Part shown: positions 26,615 through 35,028 of the stretch, piece after piece | Numbering within the stretch: position 1 is the first letter of the stretch | Layout: the number at the start of each line of letters is the position of its first letter | NCBI RefSeq assembly: GCF_040370365.1 | Contig: NZ_BAABWQ010000001.1 | Span: 992,001 to 1,056,000, forward strand | DNA from: Shimia sp040370365 | GTDB taxonomy: Bacteria; Pseudomonadota; Alphaproteobacteria; Rhodobacterales; Rhodobacteraceae | DNA length: 64,000 nt | Reading direction: 5' to 3' | Made by a program: the position numbers and the translations under genes | Notes under the pieces: model-generated | What the model was told of the DNA's origin: nothing | Seen by the model: only the letters and a program-made list of their open reading frames with translations | Database searches by the model: none

Positions 26615-27781
26615 GTGACAGGCGCATTGAACGGCATAGTTGTTTTGGACATGACCCATGTTCTGGCGGGGCCATTCTGCACCTACCAGTTGGGATTGCT
26701 GGGCGCCGACGTGATCAAGGTCGAGGACCCGTCCAACCCGGATTGCGCCCGGGGCCGTGGCCCAGATGACGCGCTGAACGCTGCGGGGCTTGGATTGAAC
26801 TATCAGGTGCAGGGGGCAAATAAGCGCAGCCTCGCCCTCAACCTGCGCAGCACTAAAGGCATTGATGTGCTGAAATCTCTGGCTGAAAAGGCCGATATCG
26901 TGGTGGAGAACTTCACCACGGGCGCCCTTGCCTCGCTTGGAATTGGTTACGAGGTTTTGGCCGATATCAACCCACGGCTGATCCACTGCTCGATCACCGG
27001 ATATGGTGACACCGGCCCCCAAGCCGCACATGGCGCCTATGACAATGTCATCCAAGCGACCAGCGGCACCATCGGCCAATGTGGCGGGGTTAAGCCCGGG
27101 GTTTCCTTTGTCGACTATTCAACCGGTTATGCTGCTGCCTTTGCCGTGACCGCCGCCCTGACACAGCGCGAACGGACCGGGCAAGGCACGCATATCTCTG
27201 TCTCCATGCTTGAAGTCGCCATGCAAATGATGGCGCCCGAAGCAGCGGCCGCCCAAAGCCCTGCGACAGCCAAACGTGGCAAAGAGCCCGGCATCGCGAG
27301 CTATGACACGCAAAACGGCCAACTGATGCTGGGCGCGTTCCACCCGGCGCAGTATCGCAAGCTTGCCAAACTTCTTCAGAGATTGGGTCATCCCCTACCC
27401 GCATTGGCCGATATCTATGACTGGCGCGACGTTTGGGCCATCAGCGCTGAAACCAAGTCAGTCCTGCGCGACATTTTCATGACCACCGACGCAGAGACAT
27501 GGGTCACCCATTTGCGCGCCGCTGATCTGCCTGCGGAACGGGTCAAGACTTTGGCCGAGGCTGTCGACCTGCCCCAACTGGCTGCGCGCGGCTTTTTCCA
27601 ACCCAACCCAGACGACGATAGTACAGCTCTTCCCACAACGGCCTTCCACATGACCGGCCAGGGCACCAAACTGCATCAAGCGCCCCCAACGCTGGGCCAG
27701 CATTCCCATGCTGTGCTCACCGGGATGGGGCTGGACGCGCACCAAATTGACCAGCTTTTTGACGCAGGAATTGTGACATGA
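26615..27781 (+). CDS. CaiB/BaiF family (class III) CoA-transferase
   Basis: 388 residues from a GTG at 26,615 with AAGG about 10 bases upstream; an earlier ATG would overlap the operator. DMTHVLAGPFCTYQLGLLGA and VIKVEDP are N-terminal family features, and the catalytic Asp lies in PGVSFVDYSTGYAAAF. Moves CoA between carboxylic acids. Starts a seven-gene operon and overlaps the lactonase gene (ATGA). Confidence 0.85.
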   Translation: MTGALNGIVVLDMTHVLAGPFCTYQLGLLGADVIKVEDPSNPDCARGRGPDDALNAAGLGLNYQVQGANKRSLALNLRSTKGIDVLKSLAEKADIVVENFTTGALASLGIGYEVLADINPRLIHCSITGYGDTGPQAAHGAYDNVIQATSGTIGQCGGVKPGVSFVDYSTGYAAAFAVTAALTQRERTGQGTHISVSMLEVAMQMMAPEAAAAQSPATAKRGKEPGIASYDTQNGQLMLGAFHPAQYRKLAKLLQRLGHPLPALADIYDWRDVWAISAETKSVLRDIFMTTDAETWVTHLRAADLPAERVKTLAEAVDLPQLAARGFFQPNPDDDSTALPTTAFHMTGQGTKLHQAPPTLGQHSHAVLTGMGLDAHQIDQLFDAGIVT

Positions 27782-28656
27782 CCCACCTTACCGCGACCCT
27801 CTGGAGCGCTTTACCAGATGACATGCACCATCGCGGCGAACCTTCGGCGTGGGCCAAGATGACCCGCCCCGATCAGCCGATGCATTCGTTCTTGGAGGCG
27901 GCGTTCTTTGACGAGAATGGCAATCTCTGGCTGTCGGACGTGCCTTACGGTCGTGTCTTTCAGGTGTCGCCTTCGGGCGACTGGACCCAGATGCACCAGA
28001 TTGATGGCGAGCCCCACGCCATGCGCCTCGCCCCCGGCGGGCGGCGAATTGCGGTGGACTACAAGCATGGCCTAATTGAGCTGACGGGCGACACCTCCTT
28101 TGAAGTTCTCAGCGCAGGCGCACCGACACCCTTCCTTGGCCTGTCAGACATGACCTATGGCCCCGACGGTGCTCTGTGGTTCACGGACAGTGGCCGCACC
28201 AGCCTGAGCAACCCGCGGGGGCGGGTCTATCGCTGGCAAGATGGCGATCTGCGCCTGGTGCTGGACTGCGTTCCCTATTCCAATGGCATTGCCGTTTCAC
28301 CGGACAATGCTTGGGTCTACGTCGCCGCGACCCGCGCCAACCAGGTTTGGAAATTCTCAACCCGCCTGCCAGACACAGGCATGCCTATGGTGGGCACCTA
28401 TCTGCAGCTGTCTGGCGGCCTTGGCCCGGATGGGTTGGCTTGCAACAGCCATGGTTGGCTTGCTGTCGCCCAGGCCCAGGCCGGGCGCGCCTATGTGTTC
28501 GATGCTGTGGGCGACCTGCTCGCTGAGATACGCCTTCCCCGTGGGTTATGGACAACCTCCGTCACGTTCGACCCAACGGACCCAACCCGCCTTTTCATTG
28601 TGGACGCCCAATTTGGCTGCGTCTTCACCTGCCAAATCCCGGCTCCAAGGACCTAA
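27778..28656 (+). CDS. SMP-30/gluconolactonase family lactonase
   Basis: 292 residues, six-bladed propeller type. Metal ligands expected in this family can be placed: Glu in HSFLEAAFFDENGNL, Asn in PYSNGIAVSPDNAWVYVA and Asp in GLGPDGLACNSHGW. It hydrolyses a lactone in the cytoplasm. In this setting it could open a lactone formed after intradiol cleavage, but that is conjecture. Confidence 0.83.
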   Translation: MTHLTATLWSALPDDMHHRGEPSAWAKMTRPDQPMHSFLEAAFFDENGNLWLSDVPYGRVFQVSPSGDWTQMHQIDGEPHAMRLAPGGRRIAVDYKHGLIELTGDTSFEVLSAGAPTPFLGLSDMTYGPDGALWFTDSGRTSLSNPRGRVYRWQDGDLRLVLDCVPYSNGIAVSPDNAWVYVAATRANQVWKFSTRLPDTGMPMVGTYLQLSGGLGPDGLACNSHGWLAVAQAQAGRAYVFDAVGDLLAEIRLPRGLWTTSVTFDPTDPTRLFIVDAQFGCVFTCQIPAPRT

Positions 28657-28660
28657 TCCC

Positions 28661-29560
28661 ATGCAAAAAGAAGACCTTCACGGCTATGTTCCCGCCATCG
28701 CGACGCCTTTCAATGAACGCGGCGAAATCATGGAGGACGCCTTTGTCGATCTCTTTGAATTCCTGCTGTCGCGCGGCGCAACCTGTATCTGCATCGCTGG
28801 TGACAACGGAGAAAGCTGGGCGCTGAACGCCGAAGAACGCGGCCGTCTTGTCCGCCTTGCCAAAGACACCGCCAAGGGCCGGGTACCGGTCATGATGGGC
28901 ATTTCGGCCCCCACTATCGACGCCTCGCTTGCCTATGTGCGCGCGGCCGAAGACAACGGTGCCGACGTTCTTTTGTCGATGCCACAGACCTATGTTCTGA
29001 AAGCCTCCGAAGCAGAACTGATGGCACGTTTTGACAAAGTCTCAGCAGCCACCAAACTCCCGCTGGTTTTGTATAATTCACCCCGACGCATGGGCTTTTC
29101 CCTGACCATCGACCAAACCGAGCGGCTGTTGGAAAACCACAACGTCATCGGCATCAAGGAAAGCCAACGGGACTTTTTCTATCATACACATTTGCTGCAC
29201 CGCCTTGGTGACCGTCTCTCGGTGATGACTGGCCCCTGCCATTATATCCTCCCCGCCTTTGCCCTTGGCGCGAAAGGCTTTATCGCGACGGGTCCGGAAT
29301 TCACTGACCTGCTGCCGTCTGAGATGGCCGCTGTTGGCAATGGCGCACCGGATGACACCTACCGTCACGCGCATCACCAGCTGACCGTGCTCTATGAACT
29401 GCTGATGGGCACGGGCACTTGGCCTGCCTCCTTCAAGGCGGCTCTGAATTTGATCGGCCAACCCGCCGGCGTGCCCCGCGATCCCGTCATGCCTTTGGCA
29501 GAGGCCGACATCGACAAGATCAAACGCACCTTTGACGATCTGGGCATTTCCTACAAATGA
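28661..29560 (+). CDS. dihydrodipicolinate synthase family aldolase/lyase
   Basis: 299 residues from the ATG at 28,661; a longer open frame reaches back through the lactonase gene and is an artefact. Schiff-base Lys in VIGIKESQRDF, Tyr in LVLYNSPRRMG, and GDNGESWALNAEER in place of the usual GTTGE. Family members include aldolases and deaminating dehydratases such as the pyrroline-hydroxycarboxylate deaminase of D-hydroxyproline catabolism. The latter is attractive because the next three genes match a three-subunit D-hydroxyproline dehydrogenase type enzyme. Confidence 0.83.
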   Translation: MQKEDLHGYVPAIATPFNERGEIMEDAFVDLFEFLLSRGATCICIAGDNGESWALNAEERGRLVRLAKDTAKGRVPVMMGISAPTIDASLAYVRAAEDNGADVLLSMPQTYVLKASEAELMARFDKVSAATKLPLVLYNSPRRMGFSLTIDQTERLLENHNVIGIKESQRDFFYHTHLLHRLGDRLSVMTGPCHYILPAFALGAKGFIATGPEFTDLLPSEMAAVGNGAPDDTYRHAHHQLTVLYELLMGTGTWPASFKAALNLIGQPAGVPRDPVMPLAEADIDKIKRTFDDLGISYK

Positions 29561-29841
29561 TCCGACTGGTCCCCAACTACACAGCCCAGATCAAGCGGTC
29601 TGAAACGGTGACCTTCACCTTTGATGGCACGCCGGTTCAGGGCCACAGGGGGGAGACACTGGTATCTGCCCTGATGCGGGCGGGGCATTTGAACCTTCGT
29701 GAAGCCCCCAACGACAGCGCCCCGCGCGGAGCGTTTTGCTGCATGGGGTTGTGCCAAGAATGCGCCGTGGTGGTTCAGGGCCAAGTTGTCGAAGCCTGCC
29801 GCACAGACGTGTCGGCAGACCTTGTGGTTGAGAGGGCCTGA
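29557..29841 (+). CDS. small [2Fe-2S]-binding subunit of a flavin dehydrogenase (HcnA-like)
   Basis: 94 residues. Ferredoxin-like fold with cysteines in FCCMGLCQECAVVVQG and VEACRTDV placed as for a [2Fe-2S] cluster; PVQGHRGETLVSALMRAG is the N-terminal hallmark of sarcosine-oxidase-alpha/HcnA type small subunits. ATGA overlap with the lyase gene and TGATG overlap with the next flavoprotein gene imply a complex. Confidence 0.83.
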   Translation: MIRLVPNYTAQIKRSETVTFTFDGTPVQGHRGETLVSALMRAGHLNLREAPNDSAPRGAFCCMGLCQECAVVVQGQVVEACRTDVSADLVVERA

Positions 29842-31241
29842 TGTCTGATCTCTACGACATTGCCGTAGTTGGGGCGGGCCCCGCCGGAGGCAACGCCGCC
29901 GTGGTCGCCGCCCAAAGCGGTGCGCATGTCGTGATGCTGGATGAACAACCCGCGCCCGGTGGGCAAGTTTGGCGGGGGAAATCCTCCAGCATCTTATCGG
30001 CCCCCGCCACGCCGGAAACAACAGCGGGAAATGCCCTGCGCACCGCGCTTTCCGAAAGTGCGGCCACCCATCTGGCCGACACCCGTGTCTGGGACATTCG
30101 CCGCGACGGGGATCGTTGGTCCCTGCAAATTCTGCGCAACAGCGCGACCGAGCAACTGACCTGTCGTTCCTTAGTCCTTGCGACCGGCGCGCGCGAATAT
30201 GTGCAACCGATCCCCGGCTGGACGACGCCCGGTGTAATCGGTTTGGCTGGGGCGACGTCGCTGTTCAAACAAACGCTTTCCCTGCCCGGCAAACGCACCG
30301 TGGTGAGCGGGACTGGCCCTTTGGTGTTCTTTGTCGCCAGTGAAATACGCCGTTTGGGCGGAGAGGTGGTTGCTGTTGTCACGCCAAATTCTCGCGCCGA
30401 ATGGGCCCGTGCCACACCATCAATGATCGGACAACCCAAACTGCTGGCCCGTGGTGCATTTTGGATGGCCGACCTTATGCTGGCACGTGTCCCAATCTTG
30501 TGGGAGCATGCGGTGACCGAAGTCGCGGGCCAAGACCACGTCACCGGCATCAAAACCACCAATCTAAAACGCGCCGGATCAGGACCGAATTTCGACGCAG
30601 ATAGCCTGTGCCTCGGCAACGGGCTGATCCCTCAGATCGAGGCCTCGCACATGCTTGGCGTGGCAATCCGGAATGATCCAACCTTGGGCGGTTGGGTCCC
30701 GATCGCAGACCCCGACGGGGTGACTGCGGTTGACGGCCTGTACCTATGCGGCGACGGCTGCGGCATTCGCGGCGCAACCGCTGCGGCCCTGCAAGGAGCC
30801 TTGGCAGGCGCTCGGGTTGCCCGTGACCTCGGGCTTTCAGCCCCCACGCCGTCCCTGCGCCCGTGGCAACGGGCCGAACGGTTTGGCCGTGCGATGACCG
30901 CGCTCAGCATGCCACGCGCCGACGTACAGGCCCTCACCACGCAAGACACCATCCTGTGTCGCTGCGAGAGCCTGAGCCGCGCCGACATCAGCGCCGAAGT
31001 TTCCAACGGCGCCAACAGCACCAACGCCGTAAAGTCAGGTCAGCGCGCAGGCATGGGCCCCTGTGGCGGCAAATACTGCCAAACGGTGATTGCGGCCCTG
31101 ATCGCAGCCCAAGCGGGCAAATCCACATCAGACGTCCCACCGCCAACCCCGCGCCCCCCCCTGCGTCCTGTGCCCTTGGGACAAGCCGCTGGCGATTTTG
31201 ACTATGACGACCTGCCCATCCCAAAACCGGCGCCGCTATGA
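29841..31241 (+). CDS. FAD/NAD(P)-binding dehydrogenase subunit (HcnB-like)
   Basis: 466 residues. Rossmann FAD motif VVGAGPAGGNAAVVAAQSG near residue 10, ALVLATGAREYVQPIPGW-type region (ATGARE), a second dinucleotide site around VSGTGPLVFFVASEI, and a C-terminal BFD-like [2Fe-2S] region with CRCES and GPCGGKYC. This arrangement is found in HcnB, octopine/nopaline oxidase and D-hydroxyproline dehydrogenase alpha subunits. It passes electrons from amine oxidation. Confidence 0.84.
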   Translation: MSDLYDIAVVGAGPAGGNAAVVAAQSGAHVVMLDEQPAPGGQVWRGKSSSILSAPATPETTAGNALRTALSESAATHLADTRVWDIRRDGDRWSLQILRNSATEQLTCRSLVLATGAREYVQPIPGWTTPGVIGLAGATSLFKQTLSLPGKRTVVSGTGPLVFFVASEIRRLGGEVVAVVTPNSRAEWARATPSMIGQPKLLARGAFWMADLMLARVPILWEHAVTEVAGQDHVTGIKTTNLKRAGSGPNFDADSLCLGNGLIPQIEASHMLGVAIRNDPTLGGWVPIADPDGVTAVDGLYLCGDGCGIRGATAAALQGALAGARVARDLGLSAPTPSLRPWQRAERFGRAMTALSMPRADVQALTTQDTILCRCESLSRADISAEVSNGANSTNAVKSGQRAGMGPCGGKYCQTVIAALIAAQAGKSTSDVPPPTPRPPLRPVPLGQAAGDFDYDDLPIPKPAPL

Positions 31242-32341
31242 CCGCTGACACCACATATGACATCGCCATCATTGGCGGCGGCATCATGGGATGCGCAACA
31301 GCGCTGCGCGTCGCTGATGGCGGCATGTCCGCAATCGTGCTGGATCAAGGCGACCTTGGCCAAGGGGCATCAGGGGTCAACGCGGGCACCCTGAGCCTGC
31401 AAATCAAACGTGTGAAACTGATGCCCTACGCGCTCAAGGGGCATCATCTATGGGAAGAGATGGGGGACGCGGTCGGCTTTGCGAAAACCGGCGGCTACAC
31501 GCTCGCGTTCAACGCCCGCGAGGCTGAAATGCTGCACGAGCGTCAGACTCTTAAGGCCAATGCCGGCGCCCCCATCGAGTTTGTCTCAAACAACCGCCTA
31601 CGCGCGGCAGAGCCAAACCTGACCCAAAGCGTTGAGGCCGCAAGTTTCTGCTCCGAGGACGGCTATGCCAATTCCTCGCTCACAGGACAGTATTATCGGG
31701 GCAAATTGCGTGACGCAGGCATCCCCTATCGTGAGGGCTGCGCGGTAACCGCCATTGATCAGGACAACGGCTTCCGCCTGACCACACCCCAAGGCCCGAT
31801 CCGCGCAAACCGCATCCTTCTGGCGGCGGGCGCGTGGCTGAAACCCTTGGCTGCCCTGCTGGACGTAAATCTGCCCGTGAATGCGCGGGTCAACACCGTG
31901 TCTGTCACCGAACGCCTTCAGCCCCTGATGAGCAGCGTGATTGGCCATGCCACGGGCCTCTTGACCATGAAGCAAAAGGCCAACGGCACCGTCTTGGTCG
32001 GTGGCGGCTGGCAAGGACTGGGCACCCCACAAGACGGGCGCGGCACCGTTGATGCCCAGTCGGTTAAGCCCAACCTCGCCTTGGCCCAATACGCGGTGCC
32101 AGCATTGGCCAAGGCACGCGTCTTGCGCAGCTGGACAGGGTTTGAGGCCAACGTGCCAGACTTCTACCCTCTTGCGGGGCCTTTGCCCGGCGTGCCCCAC
32201 GCCCACGTATTGGGCTGTGTCCGCGGCGGCTACACCATCGGCCCCTATATCAGCCAGCTGATGGGCGACTCCATTCTAGGGCGCGAGCCCGAAATGCCTC
32301 TGTTTGATCCGGGGCGCGACTTTGAAAAGGACACCATATGA
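31238..32341 (+). CDS. FAD-dependent amine/D-amino acid oxidase-type subunit (DAO family)
   Basis: 367 residues. FAD motif IAIIGGGIMGCATALRVAD, then GASGVNAGTLSLQ with the substrate-side loop, and GCVRGGYTIGPYISQLM at the C-terminus. HcnC/sarcosine-oxidase-beta-like size. With the two preceding genes it would form a membrane-associated or soluble amine dehydrogenase; the amine is unknown, with D-hydroxyproline or an opine as reasonable options. Confidence 0.84.
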   Translation: MTADTTYDIAIIGGGIMGCATALRVADGGMSAIVLDQGDLGQGASGVNAGTLSLQIKRVKLMPYALKGHHLWEEMGDAVGFAKTGGYTLAFNAREAEMLHERQTLKANAGAPIEFVSNNRLRAAEPNLTQSVEAASFCSEDGYANSSLTGQYYRGKLRDAGIPYREGCAVTAIDQDNGFRLTTPQGPIRANRILLAAGAWLKPLAALLDVNLPVNARVNTVSVTERLQPLMSSVIGHATGLLTMKQKANGTVLVGGGWQGLGTPQDGRGTVDAQSVKPNLALAQYAVPALAKARVLRSWTGFEANVPDFYPLAGPLPGVPHAHVLGCVRGGYTIGPYISQLMGDSILGREPEMPLFDPGRDFEKDTI

Positions 32342-33114
32342 CACATGATCCAGCCCGACTGGACGGTAAGCTTGCCGTCATCACAGGCGGTGGCAGCGGT
32401 ATTGGCGAGGCAACAGCCCACGTCTTCGCAAACGCAGGCGCAACCGTTGTTGTCGCCGGACGTCGGTTAGAACCACTGGAAAAGGTTGCGAAGGCCGTAG
32501 GCGGGCACGCAATTGCCTGTGACGTGTCTGACCAATCAGATGTGCAAATGCTATTTGCCCAAGCCAAAGAAATCACCGGCAGCGTCGATGTCCTGCTGAA
32601 CAACGCGGGCGGCCCGGGCCCGATCGCACCGGTCGCCGAAGTCGATATGGGCGATTGGGTCACGTGCATGAACATCAACCTGGTCGGGGCGATGTACTGT
32701 CTCCAAGAGGCCGCCAAGATCATGACCGCGCAAAGGTCCGGTTCCATCATCAACATGTCATCGCTGATGGGCATCCAAGGCTATCCGATGCGGTCCGCAT
32801 ATGTGGCGTCAAAATTTGCCCTGATCGGGATCACTGAAACCATGGCCCGGGAATTGGGGGCTGTCGGCGTTCGCGTCAACGCCCTGATGCCCGGCGCCGT
32901 TTCTGGTGAAAACATGGATCGTATCCTCGCCCGCCGTGCTGAGGCCGAAGGCCGCCCCGCCGCTGAGATCGAAAAAGAAAACTACACCGACGTGGCCGCG
33001 CTCAAGCGCTGGGTTGGCCCCGAAGAAGTCGGCCGCGCGGCGCTCTACTACGCTTGCGATCTGAGTTCCGCGATCACGGGTGACAAAATGAAAGTAGATT
33101 GCGGGCGCTTCTAG
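32338..33114 (+). CDS. SDR family oxidoreductase
   Basis: 258 residues. NAD(P) motif VITGGGSGIGEATAHVF, NNAGG, catalytic Ser in INMSSLMG and Tyr/Lys in SAYVASKFALIG. C-terminal SSAITGDKMKVDCGRF is typical of classical SDRs. Last gene of the operon, reached by ATGA overlap. Substrate unknown. Confidence 0.84.
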   Translation: MTHDPARLDGKLAVITGGGSGIGEATAHVFANAGATVVVAGRRLEPLEKVAKAVGGHAIACDVSDQSDVQMLFAQAKEITGSVDVLLNNAGGPGPIAPVAEVDMGDWVTCMNINLVGAMYCLQEAAKIMTAQRSGSIINMSSLMGIQGYPMRSAYVASKFALIGITETMARELGAVGVRVNALMPGAVSGENMDRILARRAEAEGRPAAEIEKENYTDVAALKRWVGPEEVGRAALYYACDLSSAITGDKMKVDCGRF

Positions 33115-33278
33115 TCCCGCGACAATGCCTTTGGAACAGAGGAACGGTGAACGTCGCAACCTCGGCCCCTCCAGTGCCCCATGATTGGTGCGCGACAAGA
33201 ACCGCGTTGCCCAAGAACCGGTTTGGCAGGTCGCAATTGATGATCGCCGGGGGGACGACGACGGAGTGTCTGGCGGCC

Positions 33279-33309
33279 CGTGTTTCGCGGCCTAGAGTTG
33301 CGAAACACG
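33279..33309. repeat. 10-bp inverted repeat between convergent genes
   Basis: CGTGTTTCGC at 33,279-33,288 and GCGAAACACG at 33,300-33,309 are perfect arms around 11 bases. It sits in the 249-base gap between the SDR operon and the convergent sulfatase gene. There is no T-run, so it may be a terminator of the strong-stem kind or a protein site. The rest of the gap has no recognised gene. Confidence 0.5.
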
Positions 33310-33363
33310 CATCCGCCTCAAACATAATACACAGGTGATCGCTGGCCTCGCCAAGCCGCGTCG

Positions 33364-35028
33364 CTAGATACCCCGCACGGGGGGAGCCCTGCGATTGCGA
33401 TACTTTTCGGTCAGGTCGGCATCCGCATCGTCCTCACCATAAGCTCCCAAAATGACACCCTTGGTGCTGCGTTGGGTTCGGGTCCGGCGCAACGCCTCGT
33501 TGGTGATTGTGGTGCGCTGAGAGGGGCGACGCGCCCAGGTATCCAGCGCTGAGGATAGGCGCGCAACGTCTTCTTGATAGTCCACGCTTTCGCCCAAATC
33601 GGTCAACTCATCCGGGTCGTTTTTAAGATCGAACAAGATGGGTCGGAGGCCTCCGCCGAATTCTATGAGCTTGAAGCGCTCATCGGTCACCATGAACAAC
33701 CGCGCCTCAGCCGTGTCCAGATCAAGGCGTTTGGCCAAAGGCGTCATCGAGTAGTCATATTCGCAAAAGGCGTAGTCGCGCCCTTGGTCCTGACCACGCA
33801 ACAGCGGCAACAGCGACGCCCCCTCTAGCACATGATCAAGCTCCGCCATTGAGCCACCGGCCACCTCAACAAAGGTCGGCGCAAGGTCGATCAGTTGCAC
33901 CAGCGCATCCGATGAGGTGCCACGGGTCGCATCAGCCTCAGCTGAAGGATCATAAACGATCATCGGCACCCGAACAGAGGTGTCATGGCAGAACGTCTTT
34001 TCGCCCAGCCAGTGATCACCCAGATAGTCGCCGTGGTCCGAGGTCACGACGATCATCGTGTCTTCCATCCGCCCGGTGCTTTCAAGCCAATCAAACAGAA
34101 CGCCCATTTGGTCATCGCATTGTTTGATAAGCCCCATGTAGGCGCCCAAAACCTTGTCGCGTACGTGATCCTGAGAGAACGCCTGCCCAACCGGTGCCTT
34201 CATCATCCCCCCGAAAACGGGGTGGTTGGTGTCGCGTTCTTCATCGCTGCGCACCACAGGCAGGTAATGCTCAGGCCCGTACATGTCGTGATAGGGCGCG
34301 GGTACGATATAGGGCCAATGGGGCTTGATATAAGACAGGTGACAACACCACGGCGCATCGCCACGGCTTTCGATAAACGCCATCCCGCGACGGGTCAGAT
34401 AGGGGGTCTCGCTATCATCTTCGATGATATTCGCCGGTTTGTCGCTGTTTTCCATGAACCAGCCCGACAGCACATTGCCCGCCCCATCATTGGCGGAGTT
34501 GGCATAGTCATGCCAAGGGTTATCGCCCTCGTAGCCTTTGTCGCGCAGGTAATCGTTATACTTGAGCGCCCCGCCATCGTCATAGAACCCATCCGGCCCC
34601 TCAGGGCGCATTCCGTCATCCCGTTCGAACACGTCAAAGCCGCATTCCGACACACGGGCACCGATCACACTGTCCGGTTCCAGACCCAACCGCGCCATGC
34701 CTTCGGCGTCCGCCTTCATATGGGTCTTGCCGACCAGCCAACACTCCATGCCTAGGTTGCGCAGATGGTCTCCCATGGTGCGCTCTCCAACCTTGAGGGG
34801 CACGTTGTTCCAAGAGGCGCCATGGCTGTGCACATAGCGCCCTGTGTATGTCGACATCCGTGACGGCCCGCACAGGGGCGACTGGATATAGGCCCGGTCA
34901 AACCGCACTCCCCGTGACGCCAACTTGTCAATGTGGGGCGTGTGCAGGTGCGGATGACCGTAGCAACTTAGGTAGTCCCAGCGCAGCTGGTCGAACATGA
35001 TGAACAGAATGTTCTTGGGTTTTGCCAT
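33364..35028 (-). CDS. type I sulfatase / phosphonate monoester hydrolase family protein
   Basis: 554 residues. Metal Asp in FIMFDQLRWD, formylglycine motif LCGPSRMSTYTGRY with Cys53 as the residue to be converted, GKTHMKAD and VTSDHGDYLGDHWLGEKTF. No signal peptide, so cytoplasmic. The CxPSR form can be matured by formylglycine-generating enzyme, which is not seen in the window. It ends a minus-strand operon after tctA, so its sulfate or phosphonate ester substrate may enter by the Tct transporter; inference. Confidence 0.86.
   Translation of the reverse strand: MAKPKNILFIMFDQLRWDYLSCYGHPHLHTPHIDKLASRGVRFDRAYIQSPLCGPSRMSTYTGRYVHSHGASWNNVPLKVGERTMGDHLRNLGMECWLVGKTHMKADAEGMARLGLEPDSVIGARVSECGFDVFERDDGMRPEGPDGFYDDGGALKYNDYLRDKGYEGDNPWHDYANSANDGAGNVLSGWFMENSDKPANIIEDDSETPYLTRRGMAFIESRGDAPWCCHLSYIKPHWPYIVPAPYHDMYGPEHYLPVVRSDEERDTNHPVFGGMMKAPVGQAFSQDHVRDKVLGAYMGLIKQCDDQMGVLFDWLESTGRMEDTMIVVTSDHGDYLGDHWLGEKTFCHDTSVRVPMIVYDPSAEADATRGTSSDALVQLIDLAPTFVEVAGGSMAELDHVLEGASLLPLLRGQDQGRDYAFCEYDYSMTPLAKRLDLDTAEARLFMVTDERFKLIEFGGGLRPILFDLKNDPDELTDLGESVDYQEDVARLSSALDTWARRPSQRTTITNEALRRTRTQRSTKGVILGAYGEDDADADLTEKYRNRRAPPVRGI

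Noticed and set aside
28241..28660. Long upstream extension of the DHDPS-like frame
   Set aside because: It lies wholly inside the SMP-30 lactonase gene in another frame; the family N-terminus begins at the ATG at 28,661.
33099..33338. Frames on both strands between the SDR and sulfatase genes
   Set aside because: No ribosome site, no recognised family, and they overlap the SDR end; likely chance open frames.
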